Source: Bactericera cockerelli (Eukaryota > Arthropoda > Insecta > Hemiptera > Triozidae). Taken from it: 64,000 nucleotides of DNA. The position numbers and the translations under genes are program-made. The stretch covers positions 19,240,525 to 19,304,524 of the forward strand of contig CM044959.1 of the NCBI GenBank assembly GCA_024516035.1, written 5' to 3'. Positions within the stretch are counted from its first letter, which is position 1. Each line of letters starts with the position of its first letter. Positions 24,701 to 36,274 of the stretch are shown piece by piece. The notes beneath the pieces were generated by a model. That model did no database searches and was not told the DNA's origin. It saw only the letters and a program-made list of their open reading frames with translations.

Positions 24701-26349
24701 CATAATGGTCGCTATATCCGATTTGAGAATAATAAAATTGTTCAATTTTCCAATTTTGAAATTGAATTTCATAATTTGTCCTTTCTTATTGTTGTGTTCA
24801 AACTCGTGTGGATTTGTGAAGTCACAATGGAAGACCTTTATTGAAAACTTAACCCAACATCAATAAATTACATATTTGAAGGATTTAGTTCAATAAAATT
24901 ATTTTATAGACATAGCACATATGTATATCTATATCGTTATTGGTTGGTCAAAAATTACATCTTCTCATTTTGCATGAAAACACTGCAAGGAGATAAAATT
25001 AACACCAGTAAAAACTTTCTGCCTATACAAGAATTGACTTGAATGAAGCGAGAAATCTGTTTCTTACTCAGAAAATCTAATGTATGAAGCTCTAAGCTTA
25101 TTCAAATTCCAATCCGTTCAGCTTACGATACAGATGACGTTACCTCTTTTCTCTTTTAAACCAAAAGAAACAAAGGGACTACCTTCAATACCTGGTGTGG
25201 AAAGGGTGCGAGCCCCATTCTCATTGGTTCTGGATTTGATCCATTAGATCCGGACTTTGTATCCGACTGATTAAATGGATCGGGTTTGTTAAATGGATTA
25301 GGTTTCCTCAGTGACTATGCAACATACAGGGTGGATGCCTCACTTTCAATGTAATAGTACTAACAGGAATCCCGTATTGTGCTTCATTGCAAAAAATTCT
25401 TATTTAAAATTTAAAATTCCTGCCCCCGTTTTCCTCTGTAGGTCGGAAATTTCACAGTCGCTTGTTGGCTTTCAATGTAACTTGTGGAGTATCATCCGAT
25501 CTACTAAATCAATCTTCTTTTGTTTGTTCAGCTCTTTGAATCTTTATTTTGCAAGACACAAGAAATTTACTCTAAAAGACAATTTGATGTTAAATCTTGT
25601 TTTTCTAGACTACCATCTTGTCAGAAAATAAACAAACCTTAGTCTTCTGAGATGACTAATAAAAACATTTCTCCTCCGACTTCACCATCCTGTATTTAAA
25701 TTAAATACATCCAGCTCGATTATAATGTTTATATCTCTCAATTAGATTTGCTTTTAACTCAAAATTTCAGCCTCCAACCGGTTTCAAATTTTGTTGATTT
25801 TTAATCATGATTGATTGTTTCATATTTGGCTTTTGGGCCCCATTCATGATTGATTCCATTTATTGATTTTGAGTTTTATCGAAAAATTATTCGGTTTTCA
25901 TCGATCTCATCCAATGGCATACATATTTATCAGTGAAGCTAACGAGCAGTTAGTGCAATTGGACTACCTGGGGGACATATCAAAACTCACCGCACTCCCA
26001 GCTCCACAGAATTAAGAGATAATAGGACCATTCGGAATCTGATAAGTCTGCGAATTGTGAAATTAAGAAATGAGGAGTTTTAGTTTTGTGTACAAGTTCA
26101 TTTCATCAAATATCCCGTCATCTCTATTGCTCAGACTGAATAGATGTACATGATTATGTACAGTTGCGTCTACATTAAGCAGTCTTTATAACGGTACTTG
26201 ATGAATATAAGGATTCCTGCACTTGATGCATTTACAAATACGTTATATAAATATTATGTACACATGTGTTCTTCTAACCGCATTATCCTATAATTTTTCA
26301 AAAATATCCTTTAAATTCTTAGGAAAAAGTAAATTATCATAGGTATATT
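21712..26349. other. No gene or recognised element
   Basis: Nearly identical in copy 2 but AT-rich. Short frames at 21,746-21,937 (minus) and 21,992-22,195 (plus, no ATG) are preserved in both copies with about one residue change each. With so little divergence that is not evidence of coding. Confidence 0.4.
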
Positions 26350-26457
26350 TCTCAAACTAGCTTTACTAAATCTGTGCTAAACTTGGGACTCAAACCACCG
26401 ACTTCCAGTTACGAGTCCGCCGCCTTATCAATCAAGCTAGTCCTTATTGGTCGGTTT
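26350..26457 (-). repeat. tRNA-derived SINE, family A, 5' part
   Basis: Minus strand: AACCGACCAATAAGGACTAG, GATAAGGCGGCGGACTCG and B-box-like GGTGGTTTGAGTCCCAAG, then the body into AGTAAAGCTAGTTTGAG. Present in both copies (copy 2: 60,952-61,060). Confidence 0.7.
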
Positions 26458-26580
26458 AATTCCAGGATGTTCCTAAAAGTATACCAATTAATGATGAAAC
26501 AATGAAATTTCACCGTACCATCTACTATAAGATCCAGCTGATCCAGTCTAGAAGAAACGTCTCATATCCCGAAAATTCTG

Positions 26581-26910
26581 TCTTATCCCGCTTAAGCAAG
26601 GTCGACGATGTTCAACCTCATGGTTGAGGTTGATTGGTTTTGTCACATTTTTACGGCTGGATGCCCTTACTCACGTCAACGATTCTATTTGATTTAACGT
26701 CCTGTATTAGGACGGGGCTTTTACCCTCCATTCGCTGAGAATCGTACCAGATACCCACATTAACATCAACCAGCCTGGGAAGGGCCGGAAATGCCAGCCT
26801 CACATGTACGGAGGGAACAGAATTTTCTGTGTGAAAATTCTGCTCCGACCGGGGATGGAACTCAGGATCTCTGGACTACAGGCAGTAGTCACAACCGTTA
26901 CGCCACGGAG
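26581..26910 (-). repeat. tRNA-derived SINE, family B (shared central domain)
   Basis: Minus strand head: GTGGCGTAACGGTTGTGACT (A box side) and B-box-like TGAGTTCCATCCCCGG. The central domain follows (CCAGGCTGGTTGATGTTAAT, then AGCGAATGGAGGGTAAAAG), then the tail with GTTGACGTGAGTAAGGGCAT and CAACCTCAACCATGAGGTTG, ending at GGGATAAGA. Near-complete. Present in copy 2 at 61,183-61,514. Confidence 0.8.
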
Positions 26911-28486
26911 GCTGTTAGAAGAAAAGTCTAACAAAATAATGTTATCAGACAATTTAGACATACTCACCAGTCTGTTATGACAAGCAGAAGGATTTGTTCA
27001 CCACGAGGAATCGGGATTAGCCACTGAATAGAAGGAGTCCCTGGTATTTATCTTACTAAGAGAGTCATTAGGGATGGTCCGCGCGTGACGAATGCTCAAC
27101 AATTTGTCATATCATCAGACAAACAAACAAACAAAACAACACACATGTGAGGATGCAATGATACCAAAGATATTTTCAGAACAGTAATCTTCCTAGGATG
27201 ACGATTAACTTTTCATTGAAATCCTTCAACAACAGGCTAACAGAGTTGTTGGTATCAACAGAGTTCTATACAGGATAACACAGGTAACACATTGGGGCAG
27301 GACGAATGTCATAATTATATTAAATGGTATACAGGGTGTAACATATGGACAGGATATTAGTTTCTAACATTTCTTTTGCCATCTGCCATGTACATTGTAC
27401 AATATGTCCATATTGTCCATAGATGGTAAAATTAGTTGTAATGAAAATATCAAAAAGGAAAAATTAGGCAGAGGATAAATATGAAGTGTATACAAAGACC
27501 ACCAGCATCTAATAGATTTTTTTAAAAGCTTATTCCTAATCATACATTTCCAAATTTATGTCTTGCTTACTTCACCAAATAGTTTATGATGGGCCAGGAT
27601 AGGTTGACACAAACATTTCCTTCCGAAGAATTTCCTTTGTTCTTTGACTTATAAATCGTTCAATTTTTTTCTGAATCAGTTTTTTGTCTTTTTCATACTG
27701 TAGATAAACGAACTAAAAACCACCGATAGATTTAGTCGAAAGTAATAACAGTAGATATCTAAAACCTCTATTAATGGTACAATTTATATTTTCCTCTTCA
27801 CAGTAAAGTCCAGAGCTTGGCGCGATACTGTGCAGCTGTTCACCTGTCACACCCAGTATGCTTTCTGTGTTATAATGTCTGTTAAATTAATTCTCTGACA
27901 TGAGGAACACAAATGATAAATAGTGGGAAATAAAATCGTGAAGAATAGAAGGAACTCGAGGAATATAAAATAAATAAAATCTCAATCTGGTACGAAAGCA
28001 CAATGGAGAAAATGAAATTAAGATATTAAATAGAATCAAGATGGTCATATTTAAATGAAGCTGGTATAAGGGTGTTTCTAACAAAGACAGGATCCCTGCA
28101 TCCCCCTAAGAAGCACCTAAAAATCATCGTTTCTGAAGACACCTCAATTGGGGAGGTCTTTTACAATGTGTAATCGAATCCAGACCTCCCAAACCGCTTT
28201 CCGTTCTTCTTGAATGGAAAATAAAGCAAACATCCTTATAGAAATTCTTATTCCTATTGCTATTAAAATTAGAACCTTTATTTCCTAAATTGATGTAGAA
28301 TTTCTTCATGTGATCGTTACCTGCCACATTCAAAAGGCTATCCAGCTTTTAAATTATTCCTCGTCCAAATAATATTTTCCATTGTCAGGTACCTATATCC
28401 TAATTTTCCAGCAATTCGGCAGAAAGGAAAAACTCATGTTGTTTTTAAATTGGTGTGTACTCCAAGAAATTGGATCGATGGAGACC
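26911..28486. other. No gene; possible DNA-element terminus near 27,335
   Basis: TATACAGGGTGTAACATATG at about 27,331 looks like the end of a TA-targeting DNA element, but no matching opposite end was found. The rest is AT-rich and shared with copy 2, with a divergent patch at 27.4-27.8 kb. Confidence 0.35.
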
Positions 28487-28690
28487 GACTGGATGCCCAT
28501 CCTAACGCCAACGATTCTATTTGTTTTAACGTCCTAGATTAGGACGGGGGTTTTTACCCTCCATTCGCTGGGTATCGTACCAGCTACCCACATTAACCTT
28601 ACCCAGCCTGGGTAGGACCGGAAATGCCAGCCTCACATGTACGGAGGGAACAGAATTTTCTGTGTGAAAAATCTGCTCCGACCGGGAATG
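28487..28690 (-). repeat. SINE family B, head-truncated, copy 1 only
   Basis: Minus strand: starts within CCCGGTCGGAGCAGATTTTT, then the central domain (CCAGGCTGGGTAAGGTTAAT, GCGAATGGAGGGTAAAAACC) and GTTGGCGTTAGGATGGGCAT. The corresponding place in copy 2 (about 63,040-63,200) has different sequence including an A22 run, so the SINE is polymorphic between the copies. Confidence 0.75.
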
Positions 28691-29381
28691 AAAAAAACTG
28701 TACATTAGCTTTATTCATATTAGATAGTCATCTAAACAGAATTTCGTTTCAAAATGCTAGATATAAATACTTACGATCAGGTAATTTTTTTATTGAAATA
28801 TTACCATAAGAAACCCGTCAAATTTCCATGTTACACCTCTACGTTGAGCCTGTACCTACAAGCAGTAAAGATGACTGTTTTGACAACCTCATTCCCATCT
28901 CTGTGTCATAAATTAGATTTATTTTTACAAAAGTAGTTGCAAGGAAGACTTGTGTGGTGGTGGCTATATCTGCCATTCACTTCTTATAAGTCAATTTAAA
29001 ACCAAATAGAGACATTTCTCTATTCTTCATGTCTGAAATTCCAGAAGCCTTTAAGGCTGTCTGTAGAGGATCCTAAGGGTTCTTTATTTTATTTTTATTG
29101 AATGTGGATTATGTCTTATTCAGATCTGAATGGTCAGGGTAATTTATTGCTTTCCTTTGGTAATGACTTTGGGTTTCAATAGGAACTAGACGTCTCTCAC
29201 ATTAGACTTAGACTTGGTGTTTATGTTTTTGTTATTTTCAAAGACGTTAGTATTGAGTACCTACTTGGTAATACATTCAATGGCTGGAGAGGACATACAG
29301 GTATGGAGAGTACCTAATAACCATAATCACAACAACATATAAATTCTCATAGAGCATAGAGAATATAGGGATACCTAATTA

Positions 29382-29729
29382 ATCTCCCTTGCCTTTATCC
29401 CATATTAGCTTAAGTTGCTTTTCGGGTCGGCATTGTTCAACCTCATGGTTGAGGTTGGAAGAGTGGAGCACGTTTTTTATGGCTAGATGCCCTTCCTAAC
29501 GCCAACGATTCTACTTGATTTAACGTCCTGGATTAGGACGGGGGTTTTACCCTCCATTCGCTGGGAATCGTACCAGCTACCCACATTAACCTCACCCAGC
29601 CTGGGTAGGGCCGGAAATGGCAGCCTCACGTGTTTGGATGGAACAGAATTTTCTTCGAAAAGTCTGCCCCAGCCGGGAGTTGAACTCGGGAACTCTGGAC
29701 TACGGGCAGTAGTCACAACCTAAATAGAG
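29382..29729 (-). repeat. SINE family B insertion with 11-bp target duplication, copy 1 only
   Basis: The direct repeat ATACCTAATTA flanks it at 29,371-29,381 and 29,730-29,740. Copy 2 has the single empty site (ATTCCTAATTATTG near 63,831). On the minus strand it runs from GGTTGTGACTACTGCCCGTA (slightly 5'-truncated head) through B-box-like CGAGTTCAACTCCCGG, the central domain and GTTGGCGTTAGGAAGGGCAT to CAACCTCAACCATGAGGTTG and a GGGATAAAGGCAAGG-type tail. The empty site and duplication show genuine retroposition. Confidence 0.9.
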
Positions 29730-29954
29730 ATACCTAATTATTGTTGAAAAATTTAGTTGCTCTTGTTGCATCTAGATGATTGGTGACAATATTTGAACGG
29801 GTTTGTCCAAGTCCAAATCTAAAAACAAATTGCCAGACAAACATTTTATCGATGATCTCGTGATTTTTTGACCATGGATTAATTCTATAAAAAATCAACC
29901 GGTTCATTGTTTCGATTTTCAATTTGTAATCTTGTTTAGCCTTTGCGAAAACAT

Positions 29955-30045
29955 CGGATGAGTCATAGTAACTCTTTATTGACAAGAATAGTATTGACAA
30001 AGGGCGTGATTAATGCCTGAAGCAATCTCTGCCATGAAATATTAA
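29955..30045 (-). repeat. SINE 3' end with shared module
   Basis: Minus strand: ATGGCAGAGATTGCTTCAGG, CATTAATCACGCCCTTTGTC, then CTTGTCAATAAAGAGTTACT. This matches the 3' portion of the family A element at 47,900-47,992, which ends in a TTA-rich tail. Confidence 0.6.
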
Positions 30046-32435
30046 TACATATGGATTCGAGTTACCACTTAATTGATATTAGAGAAGTAATGTCCCTGCA
30101 ATGACCTTGTTCGGACTGTTAGGATTCCTTCCTATACAATGCTAATTTATTGATGACGACTTTAATGCTCTTGAAGACATTTTTCCTCCATATTAATTTC
30201 CATTTCACTCATGCCTTCTCTACTTAAATGCTTAATAGCGCAATATCACTGAACCCCTATCAAATCTGACGTAAAAACGAATGAAGGTTAAATTTTAGCG
30301 AACTACAGGTACTATCTACAATACCAGTACATCTAACTATACTTATTATAGGTATCTTGATATTCACTAGTTGAAAGCTTTCTAAACGCACTGGATTCTG
30401 GAATAATCTGGAGCATGCAAGAAGAGGAACAATTTTCACACTTGATATCAAAATATTCATTGTAATGTCATTTATAATATGTGTTATTCTCTTTTCAAAA
30501 TGACAGGGTGAAGCCATTCATATTTGTCCGAATTCCTGAAGTGTAGAGATATTTCGAGGCATTACTTGAATAGTGTACGGTGAGTAGGTAGGTATATCCG
30601 ACTAGTGACCTAGTTGTCGAGGAGGAAAGCCTGGCAATCGAGATGAAAAATCAGAAAAAATGCAAGGCAGACAAACGTTAAGAGTACTTTAGTATTTGAA
30701 GTACTTTCGGAAGGTATTTCCAATATTTTGGATGTCTTCCACCGTAATCCTTCAGGAAATCGACCATGCAAAATGAAAACCCAGAACACCCTGTACCAAC
30801 ATGACTTTTTAGTACCATGACAATGACAATGATATTTTACGACAAACTTCATAATATAGATTTTCCTCTTCAATAAAAAATAAATGCTTACAGTTTAAAA
30901 CTGTGCGTCGATTTAATAAAACGTAAGATGATAGCATTGGATGTCATAAAGTTATATGTTCGAACAACAGACTGGGAACAGTATGTGCTTATAACATATG
31001 TCTTGTGCTTTTTTTATCCTATTGAATATCCGATGTTATAAATTTGCGCCTTTGTATTAGAAAATCTAATATTATGACTTATGACATAATATGATAGGGA
31101 GCGAATTCTTATATTTTTAAGCCTTTTTTTCAATTTTTTATCTCTCTTTCAAAGATGTTTCTTATATTGTTGAAATCTATAGTTGAGTAAATCAAATGTT
31201 GGATTCGTTCCGTGAACTGTCATTTTCCATTTCCATTGTCAACGTCAGGTGTGTTGATATTATGATCTTGGGGTGAAGGGAAGGCGACTCTGACTGCCTT
31301 GTGAGTTGCATCGGTTGCACATGGCTTACGGGTGAGTCGAGTGACTGGAAAAATAAACTACAGTAATATGTAATTTAATTATGGACCTATTAGGTGTGTC
31401 AGTATACTAAGTATAAGCACACCAACATCAGCAGCTTCATTGATGAAGGGGTGGAATCGTACCCTGTTCGAGCCCCTAGTATAGCAAATATTTATGGTAA
31501 GGCCTCAGCTAGGATGAGAGCGCCAAGCGTTTGCGTGAAGCGATTGCATCATTTTTAAAAACAAATTAATAATATTCTCTTGATCTCTCATCGTAGATCC
31601 GGCTCCACCCTAAGGCGGTTTTGAGTACAATTTTATCATCTTTGAATTGCCTAAAGTCTCTTTCCTAGTTAGGCCGTTTTTCACACCTCGGCCGAGATGT
31701 TTGATATATTCTTTAAAATTGCAATTGTCTCTCCAATCATTTCCTAAAAAACTGGTTTTTTTACAGGAACAATACTCAGTATAGTACTTTCTAAGTAGTC
31801 TAAGTACATTCAATACTTATAACAATGGAATCATGGAGAATTTGAGATGAGGAATAGAGTGAGAGTGGGAAAGGGTGGGGGGTGACGATTAGGGACAAGG
31901 TTACGAGGATTGGAATTAAAAAAAAACCCTCATTATCCCTCGAATAGAAACCTTCAGTTTTTTTCTGTATCTCACCAGTAAAACAAAAGTTTTTCAAATG
32001 TATAATGTAGGTAATTTTTAACTCATTTAGAGCAGCCCTTCCTATTCAAGTTGCAGAAAAATCTGCTTTTTTCACTGTTTCTCTTTTCTCCCGTACAGAT
32101 TTTTTTCCCTGACATTTCTGTATCTTTCCATCCATTAAGTTGATTCCTCATTTTTGTTAATGGTGCTTTTTCCAATTTCGCTCAAGAGCTTTTAGAACTA
32201 CTTACGATAAAAAAAGACACAACTTGGTACGTAAACTGTTGGCAATGTTGGCATAATGGGACTACCTGTCTTGCGCTGACAGTCTAAATAAAGCACTAGT
32301 TATACTTATATATTCCCGGCAGAATAGAGAGAGTATGCATGTTTGGGATATCGATGATGTTGCTAGGAAATTTCCATTTAGGTTATTTTCAAGCTTTGTA
32401 CGGCCAAAAGACACAATATTATAACTGGCGCCCTT
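30046..32435. other. No gene; one repeat terminus near 31,665-31,712
   Basis: AT-rich and non-coding. TTCACACCTCGGCCGAGATG at 31,679-31,698, within a longer match, is the inverse of the left edge of the 2.57-kb insertion (16,791-16,815). The terminus is therefore repeated in the genome. Confidence 0.4.
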
Positions 32436-32439
32436 CACA

Positions 32440-32525
32440 GTGTCGGCGTTAGGAAGAACATCTAGCCCTTAAACGCGGAAGTAGGAATGCCAGAACCAAA
32501 CAACCTCAAGCATGAGAAAGACATT
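32440..32525 (+). repeat. SINE family B tail fragment
   Basis: Plus strand: GTCGGCGTTAGGAAGAACAT, CTAGCCCTTAAACGCGG and later CAACCTCAAGCATGAGAAAG. These match the 3' part of family B (GGCGTTAGGAAGGGCATCTA, then CAACCTCAACCATGAGG). The head and central domain are missing. Confidence 0.6.
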
Positions 32526-33189
32526 AAAGAGTGCTGTAGATGTGGCAAAAGACAAAGTAAAAGAAGTAGAGATTGTCAGATTCTCTGAATCACTAATTTA
32601 CCTACTGTAATCAACTAAAATTTCATGCTGAACGGATCTACGTAAAGTAACAGATGAACAGATATTCTTACTAAATCTAATATTCCTGAAGTAAGTATAT
32701 ATTTTTTATGATAATAATTTCGACTTATTTACACTGGATTCCTAGGGCACAAGATAGAGAAATTGGAAATCTACCAGAATAACATACTGATCATGATTTG
32801 ACTAAAAATTAAATAGGCTACATATTGACAGATTGATAAAGCTGCTAATATTAAGTACTGACTTATTATTTTAAAGAAATTGCGAAAGTGTTGAGTAACG
32901 CCGATCAACCGAAACATCAAAACTACTGTAATTTTTTCACTTTTTTTTCAAGTCAATTAGAAAGCTTTTTTATACTCGGACAATAGGGACAGCGAGGAAG
33001 ATAGCACAAAAGATGATCCTTGGCATATAAATGGTCAAAACTTGTATGATAATAACTGAAAGCTAAGTGAAAACAGGAGGGAGGGGGAGGGTGTAGAAAA
33101 AAATGAGAGCGTTGATGTATTATTTATGATCAAACACTCGAGCGGCTTGTGTCCACTGGACGGATTTATTTATCTTAATACAGAACAAT

Positions 33190-33345
33190 TTACTACAGCG
33201 GATTGAACACACCAATCGAATCCCACCCAGTGCATCAATTTTTCCTCATTAATTTGAGTTTGTGACCACATAATAATAAGACTCTGAGGGTTAGGTGGTA
33301 GAAAATGTTTTAAGCATTAACCTCGCCTGGTGGTTACCTTCCACT
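33190..33345 (+). repeat. tRNA-derived SINE, family D, head-truncated
   Basis: Starts with B-box-like CAATCGAATCCCACCCAGTG, then ATTAATTTGAGTTTGTGACC, a GGTGGTAGAAAATGTTTTAA module and CATTAACCTCGCCTGGTGG. The fuller family D copy lies at 40,774-40,957 in the opposite orientation. Confidence 0.65.
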
Positions 33346-33347
33346 AA

Positions 33348-33420
33348 ACGGTTTCAACGTAGATTTAACATAGTTTTGAGTTGTTGTGATATCACGGAAG
33401 TGATTAACACAAACACAAAA
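33348..33420 (+). repeat. SINE family A 3' fragment
   Basis: GGTTTCAACGTAGATTTAAC, GTTGTGATATCACGGAAGTG and ATTAACACAAACAC are diagnostic of family A downstream of the B box. It abuts the preceding family D element, giving a composite. Confidence 0.6.
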
Positions 33421-34061
33421 CCGCCCCTTTGTCTAAAAGACTGTTAGTCTGGTTGTAGAGTGGAGGGTACTTTACTTACTATCTAAGTGTAGATAAATAA
33501 TTCTAAATAATTTGCTCTAGAAACTGGTAAATTAGTATGATATATTAGGTACATAGCTAAATACTATCTACGGGACCTTAAAAATTGAAAAGATACCTAA
33601 TTAAAAGGTACAAGTACATTTAATTGCTTTTTTTGAGGTACAAACAACTGCCGACATAAGAGGTTAATTTTATTACTGAAAGTAAAGATGTTGATTTGTT
33701 GAGATAGGTGTCTGAAAATGTACGTTCAAAATAAGTACAATAGGTAGGTAATACTGAATGACTTTGATATTATTATTGTAAAAATACAATATTTTTCTTA
33801 TTATAGGATAAGGCAAGTAAAAATTCTCTCCTCCGTAACTGCTAGATTTTGACTTGTAAAATGTGAAATACAGTTAGAGCCCGTTCACACCAAAACAGTT
33901 TTTACTGGAACAGTTTTTTTACTGTGTCCAGTAAAAAAACTGTTTCTCAGAGTGCGTTCACACAGGCTACAAACAGTATTTTTACTGGTCCTACTTTTCC
34001 ATGCTTTTCCTTATGTTCATTCGTGATAAAGCCTTTGAACGTGATGGATGTGAATACATTA

Positions 34062-34229
34062 ATGCTTTTGTACTGGTACCGGCAACGACAACGAAGGAAT
34101 AAGAGAAGATGGTGGAATCATCCCATAGTGGCACAAAGGAATCAAAAAGGAGCATTTCTAAATTTAATGTGTGAATTAAGAAGGGACCATGTGAAGTTTT
34201 TCAATTATTTTCGAATGTCCGCCGCTTGA
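34062..34229 (+). pseudogene. Harbinger transposase N-terminal fragment (HARBI1-like)
   Basis: A 55-residue frame contains NKRRWWNHPIVAQRNQKG, FLNLMCELRRDH and FFNYFRMS. These resemble the conserved start of HARBI1-type transposases (R-W/F-W-x-H-P-I, then a short helix, then F-x-N/R-Y-F-R-M-S). The frame stops just after FRMS, and no DDE catalytic region follows. Its place between matched Harbinger ends supports the call. The full protein is usually several hundred residues, so this is a remnant. Confidence 0.75.
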
Positions 34230-34239
34230 TTCTATAACA

Positions 34240-34470
34240 TTTTTTGATTGGGCGTACCATTTCCAAGAAAATTGCAAATTTTCAATGAAAAGCCGGAAAA
34301 TCGGGGAAAATTGGCCGATTTTTACGATTTTGTTCCGGGTGCGTACTAGGGCCGAGTTGCATATACGATTATACGTGCCAAATTTCATCGCTCTAGCTCT
34401 TACCGTTCTCGAGATATTTTGTATACATACATACATACATACACACACACATACATACATACGAACAGAC
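34240..34470 (+). repeat. LINE 3'-tail-like sequence ending in an ATAC microsatellite
   Basis: The stretch GCCAAATTTCATCGCTCTAG, CTCTTACCGTTCTCGAGATA, then TTTTGTATACATACATACAT is the '...AAATTTCATC... GAGATA... ACATAC' pattern typical of RTE-type LINE 3' ends in insects. The related pattern at 39,100-39,262 lacks the microsatellite. It sits inside the Harbinger element, so it inserted into it or was captured by it. Confidence 0.5.
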
Positions 34471-35210
34471 TTTTTGATAAAAGTTACTTTTTTGGAATCC
34501 TGAGCTTCTAATTCGTCCAGAAATGTTATCAGCTCAATTTTCGAAAAATGGACCGAAACCAATACCTTCTATACCTATATGTATAGGTAATAGAAGGTAA
34601 AAATACGATAATAAATAAATAATTGTTCTCAACACTTTTGAAAAAAACACAAAAATCTGTATTTATTTTAATTACAAATAAATAGACACGAATTAATTTT
34701 CATTCGAAAAATACGATATTATAATTAGGTAGTTATGTAGACGAAGGTTTCAGAAACAATAAAAACTGTGCCGACTGCAGTGTGAACATCTCCATTTGAT
34801 TGTACAAGCGACTGGATGTAGAAACAGTTTTTTTACTGGGCCAGTTTTTCTACTGTTTCCGTTTCTAGTGGCAAAATCTGATGTAAAAATCTGTCGATCC
34901 AGTTTTTTTACTGTTAACAGTAAAACGTTGCCGATGTGAACGCTCTCATTTAAATGTATGCGCCACTCAGTAAAAATACTGGACCAGTAAAATTACTGTC
35001 CCAGTAAAAAAACTGTTTTTAGTCGGTGTGAACGGGCTCTTACAGTTGAGCGATTTTTAATGTTATAGATTTCATCTCACTATTTACTTCCGAGAAATTT
35101 CTAATATTAGAAATCGGAAGTATATTTTTTATTTTATTTTTTCATCTAATGATCAGAGAAGTCGTTTTTCCACAAATTCCGTAAACATCATCGAAAATAA
35201 AATTGTACAA

Positions 35211-35458
35211 AGCCAGCGTCGATGGCATGTTGAATACACCGGTTCCCTTCAGAACACCGAAGTTAAGCGACATCCAGCGAGGTTAAGACTTGGATGGGTG
35301 ACCATTCAAATTCTAATTCTCGTGACGCTGGCTTTTCCCGGCCCCACTCAGGCTGGGTGAGGTCAATGTGAGTAGCAGGTTTGTGAGTTTCCTGCGAATG
35401 GAGGGTAAAACCCCCGTCGTGATATGACCATGGCAGTTGAAAGCGACGTGAAACCCCA

Positions 35459-35487
<29 letters not shown>
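35211..35487 (+). repeat. Full-length 5S-rRNA-headed SINE with target-site duplication
   Basis: 35,212-35,334 aligns along the whole 5S rRNA gene: GCCAGCGTCGATGGCATGTT, GAACACCGAAGTTAAGCG and GACTTGGATGGGTGACC (the 5S internal control region), closing with GACGCTGGC that pairs with the start. Then come the central domain (CAGGCTGGGTGAGGTCAATG, TGCGAATGGAGGGTAAAACC) and a ~28-base A tail. AATTGTACAA flanks both sides (35,201-35,210 and 35,488-35,497). This is the 5S (SINE3-type) design: type 1 Pol III promoter, mobilised by a LINE in trans. It looks young. Confidence 0.9.
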
Positions 35488-35492
<5 letters not shown>

Positions 35493-35509
35493 TACAATCT
35501 TTACTAAAA

Positions 35510-35630
35510 TTGAGACTACTGCCCGTAGTTATTAGAGATCCCGAGTTTTATCCCCAGTTGGGGCAGACTTTTCGAAGAAAATTCTGTTCCTTCCAAAAAC
35601 GTGAGGCTGGCATTTCCGAATTTTTGAGAG
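35510..35630 (+). repeat. SINE family B head fragment
   Basis: GAGACTACTGCCCGTAGTTA, then the B-box-like CCGAGTTTTATCCCCAG, GGGGCAGACTTTTCGAAGAA and AACGTGAGGCTGGCATTTCC match the head and junction of family B. It is cut before the central domain and lies just downstream of the 5S-headed SINE. Confidence 0.7.
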
Positions 35631-36274
35631 CTACACACACAGGTACTTACGTTATTTTCGAAGGTACATATTTTTATAGTTACAATATTAATTATACTTT
35701 TATAATTTGTACCTTTGTAATTTGTATTTATTATCTAGGAACACAAATTGTTAAGCTATGCATGGGTTGGATATGAGAACTCGTGTGTTTATATCAACCT
35801 ATTCAATTCAAACAGCATTAAATAAAGGTGTCACAACTAGCATGATTAATCGTCATTTATTTTATTTTAATATTAATTTATTTAACTCGATATAAAAAGC
35901 CTAACGTCATCCTAAGTTGACGTGAAATTCGTTCAATCTGGCCTTATAATGTATGTACATACATACGTATTTATAATAAAAATAGATGGTTCATTTATAA
36001 TCATATCAACTTATTTTCAATATTATCTATTTCTAATCCAAATTAGTATAATGGAGAAATCAAATTATATTTTTTAAAAACAAGACTTTGTTGGCATAAC
36101 AGAAAATTGAAAATTGTGAAAAATTGTATACCTATGTGATTATTGTGTAAGGGATAATAAGACATAATTCCATCACATCAGAGGAGCTATATAAATTTCC
36201 TAGGTATAAGTGAACCGCGTAAAGGCTGTATCATTCAAAGTTCAAAGTACGGTATCGAATTTTTCGACTATGTG

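Larger units (their letters stand above)
11621..29860. repeat. Large duplicated block, copy 1
   Basis: This ~18.2-kb stretch is colinear and in the same orientation with 49,061-64,000. Anchors are 11,621 = 49,061, 20,442 = 54,899, 25,560 ~ 60,170 and 29,858 ~ 63,998. Identity is very high over kilobases (for example 22-23.9 kb and 24.5-26.6 kb). It is broken by insertions present in one copy only and by more divergent patches near 12.4, 24.1, 27.5 and 28.4 kb. It contains SINEs and DNA elements but no recognised gene. Confidence 0.95.
33877..35039. mobile_element. PIF/Harbinger element, internally deleted (1,163 bp)
   Basis: Inverted ends GAGCCCGTTCACACC and GGTGTGAACGGGCTC are flanked by TTA on both sides (33,874-33,876 and 35,040-35,042). 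This is the termini style and 3-bp TWA target of PIF/Harbinger. Sub-terminal copies of CAGTAAAAAAACTG-like palindromes are dense at both ends. The interior holds an N-terminal transposase fragment and what looks like an unrelated LINE 3' tail in place of the rest. Non-autonomous. Confidence 0.85.

Noticed and set aside
29483..29723. Overlapping 77-78-codon frames on both strands
   Set aside because: Both lie within a family B SINE with target-site duplication.
35212..35334. Genuine 5S rRNA gene
   Set aside because: Many substitutions relative to 5S rRNA, continuous with a SINE domain and poly-A tail, and bounded by target-site duplications.
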